Source of the DNA: Actinernus sp. WN-2022
Lineage: Eukaryota > Cnidaria > Anthozoa > Actiniaria > Actinernidae
DNA: 64,000 nucleotides
Assembly (NCBI GenBank): GCA_030867875.1
Contig: JAOWCC010000923.1
Location: forward strand, 62,001 to 126,000
Direction of reading: 5' to 3'
The translations under genes and the position numbers were made by a program. Below the pieces are notes generated by a model. The model made no database searches. It was not told where the DNA came from and was given only the letters and a program-made list of their open reading frames with translations. Numbering within the stretch: position 1 is the first letter of the stretch; each line of letters begins with the position of its first letter. This document shows positions 1-10,800 of the stretch, piece after piece.

Positions 1-148
1 AGTTTATTTTGATGCATATAGTTGCATTAGTAGTTTCTCGATACATATTTGTACATTTAGATTTCAAACCGGCTGTAAGTGTAAGCTTACAGTGTATTTA
101 CTTTTGCCATGGTCTTTATTCATATACATGTAAACATTCGATATTGGG

Positions 149-469
149 CTAGTCCCAAAAAAAACGCACCCCTCCTGTTGAGGAACCTTGGATTTCCAGG
201 GGAGGGGGTGATTTTTCACATGGATTTCCAGGGGAGGGGGTTGATTTTGAAGGCGGATTTCCAGGGGAAGGGTACTTTTCTTTGGAATTCAAGGCCTTTT
301 TTAAGTAAAAATATGTGGAATTCCAGGGGAGAGGGTTTATTCAAGATGAAAATTCCATGGGGGTGTGTCATAATTTACAGTATTTTCGGAAATTCCAGGG
401 GAGCAGTAAAAAAAAGGGCAATCCGAGGTTCCTCAACAGGGGGGTATGGATATTTTTTTTTGACTAGCC
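149..469. mobile_element. MITE with imperfect 50-bp terminal inverted repeats
   Basis: The left end starts GGGCTAGTCCC and is mirrored at the right end by GACTAGCCC. About 50 bp can be paired, including a shared CCTGTTGAGGAACC block. The flanks show ATT on both sides, a possible 3-bp target duplication. The interior consists of G-rich TTCCAGGGGAGGGG motifs repeated in both orientations. A 125-codon frame running through it is a by-product of these repeats, not a gene. No transposase is present, so this is a non-autonomous element. Confidence 0.6.
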
Positions 470-858
470 CATTCACTGTTCGGTGAAACCTTACAGCTGA
501 TGTTTTAGAGATTAGTACAGGTCAAGGAAGTCAGCTGTCTTACTTTCAATACATATGTTGTCCCAATTCAGGTCACCTGACTTTTCCCTTGAGTAATGTT
601 TTCTTTTCTTTTTCTGTATCCCAAGAGGAAATGTACACATTTCTCTAATTGGAAAACATTGAGCAGTCACATGTTCTGAATTTGGGACAACAAATGTACA
701 AGCTAACTCGGTCTATTGATAGAGACAGTAGTCTTACACGTACTTTACTTTGTTAGTTTCTGTATTCTTCATTGTGATACAAGCTAAATCGGTCTATTCC
801 AAACCAATACATTGTACATGTACATTATTAATAATTTCAGTGGATCATAAGCAGTCAT

Positions 859-1106
859 TCATTCTTCTTTTCTTGACATCACAGCTGGTGTCTTAGAAAT
901 GTTGTCTGGTGCAACTTGTCTATGATGCTCGAGCATAGTGCATCGGTATCTCTCAAGGGGATTCGGCATGGCTCCGTATTGCCTCCCTAGCACATTGAAC
1001 ATGTGGATGGATTCTGCACCCTGTTCTCCGTGGAACCCAAGACCCACTTCATACTGATTGATCCACTTCATTGTGTGTCGCTCCAAAAAATGCATTTTGG
1101 GCAACA
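859..1106 (-). CDS. Terminal exon with GEQGAESIH motif
   Basis: This minus-strand exon opens after a good acceptor (a pyrimidine-containing tract ending ACAG at 1107-1108) and runs to a stop at 859. It encodes about 80 residues: an H-x-L-E-x-H helix, then GLGFHGEQGAESIHMFN, then a PNPLERY segment and a basic tail. The E/H-rich centre looks like the catalytic-glutamate region of a transposase-like protein, but no catalytic role can be shown. No start codon belongs to it, so it must be spliced from an upstream exon, or it is an orphan. Confidence 0.45.
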
Positions 1107-1382
1107 CTGTTGCAGATGGGAAATTAGTTCTGTAAATGCCATGAAGTCTCGAATGTCAGATGCTGTTAATAAATATCATGGTACTTTGCATACGTGCATT
1201 GGCTTTAGAGGGAAACGAATTGTGCAATAAGTGCAGTATGTTATAAGCCATTCATGCTGCTACATTATCAACAGAGGGTTCAATGAAGTGTTTTTTTTAT
1301 ATAATTCGTTTGCCTCAAGAGCAAATGAAGTTTAGTATCACTTGAAGTTTATGTAATTAAGAATTATAGCTATAGAAATAAC

Positions 1383-1405
1383 ACCCCCCCCCCCCCCCCC
1401 CCCCC
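1383..1405. repeat. Poly-C tract
   Basis: Uninterrupted run of C of about 23 bases next to AT-rich DNA. Nothing else is recognisable between 1110 and 1657. Confidence 0.9.
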
Positions 1406-1657
1406 ATGTCGGGTCTTTTATTAGAAGGGGAGCTGGAGAGGTGTGAATGGGCCTTTTACAATGTTTCATTTTTTCGTCCCCGGTGTTTTAATAGCATAGT
1501 CCCCTTATTTTGTTCTGCAACATACCTCACCCCCAAGAATGACAAGCTTCATAATGAATGTTGCTTTCTCCTCAATATACATTATATGAGGGGAAGTCCC
1601 TCAAAGAAACATCCAAGCTGTCTAGGGGGAATAGATAATTTGACAGAAATGCATATA

Positions 1658-2131
1658 GTTGAACCTCGATTATCCATAAATTTCAATAGGACATTTTCAT
1701 TATGGCGTCATTTTACTACAACTCCCAGAATCCTTTTTAAATTTTTTTCTTATTTAAATTTATAAACTCCTTTGAGAATTCCAAGACAATGGTCCAAATT
1801 AAAGGAAATGAAACATTGAAACATTGTAGTTGTAGTATGTGATGCCATCATGCAAACGTCCTATTGTCCGGACTTTTCCCTGTTGTCCCAATTTTTACAA
1901 GAATATCTGAGTTCTGATCAAGAACATGAGTGGTGAAAAGTGCAAGAAACCACACAAAAGTTTACAAGTATAATTATTATCTGTTTGTCTTTAGAAACGC
2001 GAGCTGAAGACAAAGACAAGTGACTTATGTACATCCTCGTAGTAAACGACAGCACAAATAAATTTATGTTTTAATAATTTATCTCCGCTCTTTCTGAGTC
2101 CCAGGGAGTGCGGATAATGGCGAGGTTCTAT
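1658..2131. mobile_element. Pogo/Tigger-like MITE, TA target site
   Basis: The left end GTTGAACCTCG-ATTATCC is mirrored at the right end (reverse complement ATAGAACCTCGCCATTATCC). TA dinucleotides flank both ends. Inside, TTTTACTACAACT near 1713 pairs with AGTTGTAGTA near 1826, so the element has a further internal foldback. The same internal motif recurs at 57930-58090. There is no transposase frame. Confidence 0.4.
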
Positions 2132-3462
2132 TAAAATTGTTTGGTCCGGATGCGAGGGCTTATTCAGTTCACACACACAAAAGAAAGAGTGCGTGTGAAC
2201 TGAACGAGCTTGGGTAATAAAGTACTGATATAGCCTACCGTTCCACCCGTCACCAACGTGACGCTTGAATTGCCTTCGCTTGAGAACTTGCGCCGCATCA
2301 AAGTTGTGACAAGCTTCTCCTCAATTTTTGATAGTGGCTCATTAATAGACATGCCAAGGACTTGAGCGGCTGTGATGCTCGTTGGTGATAACGGAATATT
2401 CTGCCGGCCAATATCTGCAGCCGCGCAACCCTGGATATGTACATTAAAGTACTCAAGTGGGACTTGTGCCGTGCATGATAAACACTTAACTAGAGAACCC
2501 TTGATGAGGTTTAATAGGACACGCGGTGCACCGGTTATCGTTATCGGAAGTTTCTTGCCTTCGCTGTTTCTTGGACGGCCCCTTCCTTGAGGCGAACGCT
2601 TGCGCTTTTCTCCCTTCGCCTTCTTAAGGAAGAAAGTACATGCTTCGCAATTTTTGTTGTCGTGAGGTGCCCAGGTAAAATTAACCTTTGTATTCTGACG
2701 GTACTGTTCATCAGAGGCGTACTTCTTCATTTTTGACAAAACTGTTGTAACATGTGTTACGTGGGGACCACTCTAGGCCATCTTTAGACGTATCAACGCT
2801 AAAAAAGTGAGAAATTGCATTTTCGTACTCGCTGCATTTGTATGCTTTAGAATTTGCGTTGAGCCAAGCACCACAAACTCTGCAGCAGAGTTCCAGTGAC
2901 TTCAAGTGAAACTCCTTCCGCTGGGAGGCCATTTGCGTGCGAACGTATTATTTGTTGGTGCTGCGCTAGTCAGTTCAGTTTCCTGAAAAAACCGTGCGAA
3001 CGTGTGTCAAAAAGAGAGAAGAGAAAAAATAGTCCACACGTAATAAATGACAAAATTGACGTTGCAGGTTAAAGACAAGAAAGAAAAGTACAAACCTGAT
3101 GGATTTAAATGCTATAAGATTCAGCTATTTCGGGTTTTGTTACTCCATGTATTGTACGTCGCCACGCCACAACTCGACAATAACATTGCCGGTTTTCCTA
3201 TTTCCCCCCGTCTTTCTAAGAATGAAATTTAAATTGAACTCTGCAAAAGCGAAATATGTTGTTGTCAAATAAATATAGACTAATGAATATTAAAATATCA
3301 CGCCAAAACAACAACAGACTTCAAATTTTTCGCCATGGATCGTGTTGCTAAGGAATCGGTAAAGTTGGTTGCTATGGGAAATAAGTAACAGGCGTTCATG
3401 CGATTTACGTGTGGTCGTGTCGAGGACTGAAACCTAATGTCGCGCTGAACAGCCGTGGGAAG

Positions 3463-3477
3463 CACAGGTAGCCCAAA
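3463..3477. repeat. Solo copy of CACAGGTAGCCCAA terminus
   Basis: This 14-15 bp motif is the terminal repeat of the foldback elements at 15976-16293 and 56322-56689. No partner end is visible nearby, so it is a truncated copy or a chance match. Confidence 0.3.
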
Positions 3478-3869
3478 CATGACCACAGGGAGTCCACTGC
3501 AAGATTAGTATGCGTTCTCCTTCGTCGAACGCAATAAACTACACTCGATCCAGTTCCTTCAGAGAATTCAAATTGTTCTCCAAGTGAGATCAAGGCTGGC
3601 TGCAGTATATCAAGTGTCCATTGTCAGTTTATATTGTAGAATTATTACTGATCAATATTGGTAGATTAATTGTTTCAGGGGTGGAAGCTGAATAATGAAT
3701 CATGGCTACAAAATTCGTAGGAATAATGAAAGCACAATCCAATACAACGAGAAAGCCAACAAAATTTTCGATCGCATATTCACTAGGTTTTTACTGGACA
3801 TTTCAGCAAATATTATGGACGAGTTGATTTGACTGTTGGGGTTGAAAAGGCTGCACCGACAAAACATAC

Positions 3870-4057
3870 CACGTTTGGTTTGATACAGTTCGGACATCGG
3901 ACTTTGTCAATGCTCCAGAGTGTAGACTGGTGAACATTTCCCTCAGACTTTCACTCCTTTGATAAATCGTACAAACAAAACCAGCAGGCCTGGAGAGCAA
4001 ACGTCGAAAGCTCTCTCGTGACGTCTCAGCACCGGCGCACCAGTACTCCGACGCCAT
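3870..4057 (-). CDS. Possible first exon of an unknown gene
   Basis: An ATG sits in CCAAGATGGCG, a YY1-type initiator context typical of animal first exons. It opens a frame of 62 complete codons that ends at a consensus donor (GTG|GTATGT) in phase 2. The peptide starts MASEYWCAGAETSRESF and shows no domain I recognise. The following exon would lie to the left and was not found. Only the start context and the donor support this. Confidence 0.3.
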
Positions 4058-4709
4058 CTTGGGTTAGGCGCGTAAAGACCCCTGGGAACGAGGTTGACCA
4101 CATTCGCCTGGAAACGCACAGGGAGCCGGCAATGCAAGCTGATTAGTATGCGTTCCCCTTCGTCGAACGCCATTACCGAGCACAATTCCTTCAAAAGCGC
4201 AATTCTAGATAATAATTATTAGTTAAGTCAGAGAGGGTTTGAACATTTAATATGTGACTGCAGAAAAACTCGAGATTGTCTATCCAAGCCCTAGAATGCC
4301 GACAATTTTAGTAGTTTTCTTATTAGCATACTTTTTGTTTTCTAAATGAAACCATTTAGATTGTTGTCTGAGAGTTCCATTTTAAGCTTGTACTAGACAC
4401 CCTGGAAATTAAGCAGTTGGATGTGACCTTCATTGCTTCATCGCGAGTGAGTTTAGTAATCTGGTAGCTTTTCAAGTTCCTGTTATGGCACATCGTGTGA
4501 TTTAATCCGTCATGTGAATTGAAATGCATGCACCGTATGAACAATGTTACACTGATCATTTAATATAAAGGGTACAGAAAGCAAAGACAATCCAACCTAA
4601 AAATATATTGATTTGTACTTCAATTAACAAACAAACAAACATGTGAAGAAGTTAATGTAAACTTTTGGAAATTACCGATTGTTACAGAGAGTAATACTGC
4701 CCCACATAC

Positions 4710-4922
4710 CTTGATTCCTCTGCATAGGTCCGCCTGTGCGTTTGGGCGGCCTCCAGACGAGGTTCTTATCCAACTGGTTAATTCTGGTTGTGTGTTGGTT
4801 AAGAATGGCAGAAGAATGAGTTCAATTATTCTCACAATCTCACCACAAACTAACAGCATAGCCACTAGTGATATGACAACAGTGGGCCGCGATGAAGAGG
4901 AATGAAAAGTCTTGTTAGTCAT
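4710..4922 (-). pseudogene. Diverged copy of the gene A signal-anchor exon
   Basis: This encodes MTNKTFHSSSSRPTVVISL... with the same hydrophobic segment as the exon at 54662-54860, and it ends at a strong donor (AAG|GTATGT). Compared with the 54.8-kb copy it carries an in-frame 3-base insertion and an 11-base insertion. The latter shifts the second half into another frame, so the basic WRPPKRTGG linker is lost and the donor falls in phase 0 instead of phase 1. No collagen or Ig exons lie to its left within the window. Probably a pseudo-exon, though a gene starting here and running out of the window cannot be excluded. Confidence 0.6.
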
Positions 4923-5035
4923 GTTTTAGACGATGGAATTTAGTGGAGATGAGAACTTTCTGGAGGCATTTTGTAAATCGACGCCGATCTCTGAATTTTG
5001 CGTAGGTAGTAAATATTATGTCGGTCCTGTGAGGT

Positions 5036-6284
5036 ATTGACAACGCTGTTGTCTTCCTAGATTTTTAAAAAAGCTTTCGATACCGTAGACCTAAACATCC
5101 TCTTATCTAAGCTAGGACACTACGGTATTCACCGCTCAACATTGCAGTGGTTTAGCTCTTATCCATTAGATCGCACTCAAACGTGCCAAATCAATGGCCA
5201 TAAGTCATCTCAAACAGTTGCAAGGAGTGGCGTTCCATAGCGGACCATACTGGGACCGTTATTGTTTTTGCTCTATATAAACGACCTACCCAACTGTTTA
5301 TTATATTCTGAACCAAGGATGTACGCAGATGACACCAGTTTAACTTTTGCCGGTAGTGACATGAACATCATCAACGAAAACATTAATGAGGATCTAAATA
5401 GAATCAACGTCTGATTAGCAGCCAATAAGTTGACATTGAACATGACAAAAACTGAATTTCTCCTTATTGGCTCTCGACAGCGGTTAGTGCATTTGAATGA
5501 AGATCCCAGTTTTGACATTGATGGTGTCCCTATTAAACAGGGGTTGTCATAGATCAGAATCTGAACTGGGAAAGTCACATTAAAATGATTTCTCAGAAAA
5601 TTGCTTCGGGTCTTAGTGCAATTAAGCGCTTACGCAGTTTCGTCCCACGTGAAACGCTACTCACTGTATTTCAAGGCCTAATCCAACCTCACTTCGATTA
5701 TTGCAGTGTTGTCTGGGGAAATTGCAGTAAAGGCCATAACCTTTGCCACTTATGATAGCCACGCGGACGAACTTTTCCAAACCCTCAATTGGGAAAGGTT
5801 AAGCCATCAGCGGGAAATCAATTATGGTTTATAAAACTTTGCACAATGAAACTCCGGATTACCTTACAACAAAATTCCATTGGAATAACAGCTCAAAGTA
5901 TAATCTAAGGAATTCGGAAAATAAGCTGATACTTCCACTGCCTCATACTAACTATGGCAAAAAGAGCTTTAGTTACAGCGGAGCAGCTTTGTATGTGGAA
6001 TAGTTACCTGTGTAAATACGACAAGCGCCATCGCTGATAAATTTCAAGGCTCAAATACGAGGTTTCAATTTCACAACAAACACGGCATCTTTGTAAAACA
6101 GGGATTTTTCGTTATATTATATTGTATATTCCATACATGAACATATCAGTAGTTTTAGGCATTATCAGATTAGCGCTAGAATATGTTTTTAATTGTGGTA
6201 TTTCATATCTTTTAGTATTTTTGTATAGTTAACCTGATAGATCACCGTGTCTAAATAGAGTTTGACTTGACTTGACTTGTCACA
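5036..6284 (+). pseudogene. Dead non-LTR retrotransposon (LINE) reverse transcriptase fragment
   Basis: The broken translation keeps the order of RT landmarks: KAFDTVD (motif A) near 5075, GVP...GPLLFLLYINDLP near 5232-5292, YADDTS (catalytic box) near 5320, and a downstream region ending FDYCSVVWGN near 5695. Several in-frame stops and at least two frameshifts make it inactive. It is 5'-truncated, lacking the endonuclease. It ends in a GACTT pentamer run at 6250-6275, the tail type of CR1/L2-like elements. It interrupts the duplicated exon-1 module; the relative at 55.0 kb lacks it. Confidence 0.85.
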
Positions 6285-6318
6285 AGATATAACGGCAGTG
6301 ACATAGAGAGATTTTTAA

Positions 6319-6330
6319 GGGACCGTTCAT
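6319..6330. repeat. Solo terminus of the GGGACCGTTCAT MITE family
   Basis: TAA followed by GGGACCGTTCAT, the same terminus and target triplet as the elements at 8031 and 15429. No matching right end is found close by. Confidence 0.35.
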
Positions 6331-6423
6331 CATCATCTCAGCCCGTTTGGCCATTGGCATTGTTAGAACAACCTTTGCGTCATAACCGAAGAGCCAATCA
6401 GAAGACGTGATAGTTCGGCCTTT

Positions 6424-6481
6424 ACCAGGGTCTTCTCTCGGAGTACGCTGCCATCTTAGATCTGACCGAGAAGACCCTGGT
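6424..6481. repeat. Hairpin with 16-18 bp stem
   Basis: ACCAGGGTCTTCTCTCGG at 6424-6441 pairs with CCGAGAAGACCCTGGT at 6466-6481 around a 24-base loop, with one 2-base bulge. Likely a small foldback remnant. The rest of 6482-7264 shows no gene. Confidence 0.6.
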
Positions 6482-7264
6482 CACGAGGTTGGCCAATGAC
6501 AAAACGGTTCTATCTTCACATTATCACTTTATCAGAGGAGCAGGCATACCATGTCAACCCCCCCTCCCCCTCGGAGAAACCAAGCCTATCAAATCCCCAC
6601 CCGATGCCCCCTCGGAATTAACATTGATAGGTGCATCTGACTACCAGTTATTAGTAGTTACCGGTATTCACCGAGTAAATCTTTATCGTTGAAAACAATG
6701 CGAATCGTGTGGTTTGGATTTTAGTTTGCCACACGCCCGGTGTATGTATGCACGACAGAGCTGAATTACTAGGGCGCATGCGCAGGCTGATACGTAAATT
6801 TTACCGGAAACACTATCTATTGGCGGTATATATTTCGTGTTTGAAGGTAATTTTATACCAGTGGCCAAAACTGAAACTACATTGTCCAAAACATATGTTG
6901 TTTCTCAGTTTCTGGAGGAAATGGTCTGAGTATGTGAATCTTATCCTCCAGCAAAACTCTTATTCTTCGTAGAAAACATGAAGGTTCGCAAGGGATTGTG
7001 GTTAAACATGAAGGTACTCGCTAAAGTTTGAAATTTCCGCCATTTCTGTATACGCTGCAGTCGTCCCTAGTCTACGCGCGTCATGTTATTCAGTAAATAG
7101 GGTCTGGGTACGAGATTGTTATTCAGCGCTGTCTGTATACACCAATTTAGTTTCATTGCGGTGCTTTTTCCCAAGAAACTAAATAAGAGGTTAGTATAGT
7201 GGTCCTGTTATTGGCACAGCTCACAAGGCCTATGTATTTGTCATTAAGATAAGCTATGAGAATG

Positions 7265-7890
7265 TTATTGCGGTCTAAGCTTCATTTCAGTGAATTTCAG
7301 TGAAAGGGTATCTGATCTAAAGTACCACCAGATAATTCCTTGACGACTGTGTTTATTCCCCAGATACTGGCCATTAAGGTTGGATTTGTAACAGTATTTA
7401 TACCACCAAGCACCAGTGTACCGAACAGCACAATTACCACCCTCAGAATCATTATCTCTGTCTTTAGTAGTGAACGCCATGTTATTATGATAAGTAAGAG
7501 GGTTCCCAGCAGAACCTGAATACGAACTCACGCTCAGTCTGTACTTGGACCCTTCATCACCAACACTAAAACTACCATATTTGGCATACGCTTTAACTCC
7601 TCCCCAGTCCTCTAGCTCCACACGTAAAGTCGAGGCTGTCCTAGCCGTCAGTCGGTGAATGTAGTCATTACCCAACCAGAACTCGCCATTCAGGTTTCCA
7701 AAACCTGTTTTGTACTGGTTCCAGGTGCGGTAGAAGTTGACAGATCCATCTTGTCTTCTCTGGAAGACTGTCCACCCCCCTCCGTCTGTTATCATGTCAC
7801 AGTAGACTTGGAATGCACCTCGACCATCGGGGTTCACTGTGTACATGTCGTTTCTCCGTTGTCCTGACTGGTACAACTCAGAACAATCTC
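7265..7890 (-). CDS. Gene B exon 5: fibrinogen-related domain
   Basis: About 208 residues. It starts at the conserved DCSELYQSG, continues with GAFQVYCDMITDGGGWTVFQ and GFGNLNGEFWLGND, and includes a DRDND calcium-site-like loop before the NCAV cysteine. It ends MKLRPQ and stop. The acceptor reads ATATACAG. A conserved cysteine pair is present near each end of the domain. It is about 70% or more similar by eye to the gene A domain; the main difference is the segment after NCAV, which is where binding pockets usually lie in this family. Confidence 0.85.
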
Positions 7891-10800
7891 CTGTATATAT
7901 GATATATTGTGAATGAAACTATTTTGTGGTAAGCAATTTGAGACGACGCGTCCGTCTGCAGTTAGCTATTGAGGAACTTTAAAGGAGAACTGAAGCCTAA
8001 AATCAACTATAGCTCAATGAGTAGATCTAAGGGACCATTCATTATTTATGCCTGGGGGGGGGGGGGGGGGGGGGCTGGCAAGATTCGTTCTAAACAACAA
8101 CAAAATGTCTTGACCCCCCTCCAAACAAAACAAAAATTTCATAACCCCCCCGCACACAATTCTGAAAAATATAGAGCCCCCCCTCCCCTCCCTCCCTCAC
8201 ACTGTTCACAGTTTTACATTTACAGAGGACTAAACACTGAACGTTATGTGGATCGGCTCTACTAAGGGGGGCCGGGATTTTTTTTTTGAAATTAAGGTTT
8301 CTGAGATCGCTGGAAATGCACCCAAACCTACCTTTAATTAATTTCAGATGGATCTAGATGATATTTTTTTACTAATGGAGTTTCAAAATTAAGATGAGGC
8401 AAACAAAATATTAGGCAAGACAATTGAATGGTGGTTGCATTAGGTGCTCTGTATGTTTCTCATTGGATTGGCTGATTACTATTTAATAAAGCAAGGTATT
8501 TCTCTGGGGGGGTCCGGGGATGCTCCCATGGGGGAAAATTTTGAAAATTGCGGCCCCTTAGATGCCTGGAAATGCACCCAAAAATATAGACAGCCCCCCC
8601 CTTCTATGCTTATTTTTTTCTGTGACCCCCCCTCTCATGCTCTTGAATTTTTGATGACCCCCCCCTCATTCTTGCCAGCCCCCCCCCCCAGGCATAAATA
8701 ATGAATGGTCCCTAAACATGAAAAGACTCATACCAACATTTATTTTACTGTGTTTTGCGTCAAAGGAAAGAAAATCTGCAAATCTTCCTCCCAACCGCAG
8801 CTAACTGAAGTTCACTGAGACCGCTCAATTCCTGTAATCTGTGACGTACGATACGGGGAATAAATTAGTTTTGTCATGTTGTTCTCGGCTTTGAATAGAT
8901 GGACTAACGACTCATAATTGCGCACTAGTGTGCTTTCTTTGTGCTTAAGGTGTGGCTGTTTTTCATTGGTATGCATGACGTACGATACGGGAGAAAAAGC
9001 ACTGAATTGAGCCGCCACACAAACTAGCTTTATCAGCGGAGAATTGGTTATTTTTCGACCTTCAAAATGTATTTCCTCTTTTTAGACGTGTAACACAAAG
9101 AAATAAAATAGCAGAAGTTATTTCTCTTGAATACAAGTTTGTATAGTCGTCGGATTGATTTAGGGTTCAGTCCTCCTTTAAGCAACCACGACGGCAACGT
9201 CTAGAACGACGGCATAAAACAATAGCCTTAATTACAAAATACAATAACTGCACGTGAAAATGTAAGCAGTCACGCCACCTACATTTCAACCGTACGCGTT
9301 GTCTGCATAAACGAAAACCCCAAATTTTACGTTGTAAAGAGAACGCGAACATAATAAAGGTAATCGATCCGTTTCTCATTCGGCGTGAACTATTCCCGGC
9401 TCTATGGACTTGATCTAATCTCATATGTTATCATTGGGGTTCAGTCCAATATTTTCTAATTGGTTCTGTAGGCAGATTTAATTGTTTTGTCCAAATTAAT
9501 TTAGGTATTTTTCTTGAATTATTACGAACAATAGCTGTTATTACGGCTGAGCCAAATACCATGAAACAGTCAGCAGTTTCACCCATCTTATCGGGTCATC
9601 GACTCGTTTGAGGCTGTTTCAGCTGTGAGCTTGTTTGAGTGAAATATTCTTTGAAATATCCTCGTTTTACTCTGCTTTATCATTCCTGTCACTTCATTCG
9701 ATGCACTAGCAGCGACTGTAAGACGCTGAGTTGCCTAAGGATGGACTAACCGATTTGATAAGGCTGAATGCGAAGAGACGTTGGCGTTTGAGTTGTTGAC
9801 TTTACGGACCCAAGAAGCTTCTGAAGGCAAGGCTTGTAAAACCATTTCGTCAAATCACTCCAGTGGCCAAGGATGGACACCACTTAACATTTATTCTTGA
9901 TTTTCTTTAGAAAATAATCGTTTGGGGCATCATCTTCTTGGTGATCTCCGTTCAACGTGACTCCATCTCTGTACTATTTTGAAATGGTTGACCCGAAAGC
10001 CTCGTTTTCATGAGGGCTGGTGGGTGAAACCGCTGTCCATTTGTCTCAGCCGTAATAACAGCTATTTTGAAAGAAATTACATACTAGGAATTTGGACTCA
10101 ATTAAGGCGAAGGTGAGAGAGGTAATTAACAGAACTTTGTTTAAGTTAGTTATTAGAATAATAAATGTAAATAAGTAATGTCTGATTATATTTCTGCTTT
10201 CATTATAAACCTATCAGTATCTATGTGCCTGATGTATTCAACTTAAAACATCTGAACATGTATTTCTCCTTTCTGAACTATTTCTTTTCTTACCTGTACA
10301 GTTTTTAGCGAGACTGCAGTTATTTATCTCCTCTGCAAAACCCGCACTGCACTTATTTCCATCATTCTGTTGGGTCAGCGTGGTACAGTTGCGCATGCGT
10401 GTCTTGGTGCCCTGTCCACACGTCACGTTACAGGGGGTCCACGCACTCCACTCTAACCACTTGTTAGACGACTCGGTATCTGTCGGCACGTAATGTTGAG
10501 AGACGAAGTTGTCAAAGGAAAGCATTGTCATAAGCAATATTGTTTTATGTTCAATGTAAATTCGTTTCAAAACGATACATTTGTAGTTTTCCCTTCTCAG
10601 GTATTTCCTTTCTTACCAGTGCAGTTTTTAGCGACACTGCAGTTCTTTATTTCCTCTGTTAATCCACTGCACTTATTCCCATCATGCTGTTGGTTCAGTG
10701 TCGTACAGTAGCGCATGCGTGTCTTGGTACCCTGTCCACACGTCACGTTACAGGAGGTCCACTCACTCCACTCTGACCACTTGTAAAATGGCTCGATTTC

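Larger units (their letters stand above)
859..2932 (-). pseudogene. Remnant of a gene with RAG1-N-terminal-like zinc region (two exons)
   Basis: Two coding blocks lie on the minus strand. The first (2932 down to 2239) starts ATG in good context and encodes CRVCG, then a stretch with F-x-V-D and P-x-x-x-C, then WAPHDNKNCEAC followed by a basic run, then RGRPR and a second C-x2-C...H...C group. The order C-x2-C, FxxD, PxxxC, W-x-P-H-x5-C-x2-C resembles the conserved zinc-binding N-terminal part of vertebrate RAG1 and of N-RAG-type invertebrate elements. One frameshift near 2730 breaks it; the block then ends at a plausible donor (GTAGGC). The second block (1106-859) is a terminal exon with GEQGAESIH, which I recall from cnidarian transposon-like proteins. 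The middle exons are missing; a MITE occupies 1658-2131. Probably a decayed transposon-derived gene. Joining the two blocks is inference. Confidence 0.5.
4209..6300. repeat. Distant copy of the gene A promoter/exon-1 module, split by a LINE
   Basis: From about 4229 the DNA matches 54183-55050 closely (shared blocks such as GAGAGGGTTTGAACATTTAA and GAACAATGTTACACTGATCA). The match resumes after the LINE at CACAAGATATAACGGCAG. This is a duplicated block of upstream region plus first exon, some 50 kb from its relative. Confidence 0.7.

Noticed and set aside
109..486. 125-codon plus-strand frame
   Set aside because: Lies within a G-rich MITE and its sequence follows the element's internal repeats.
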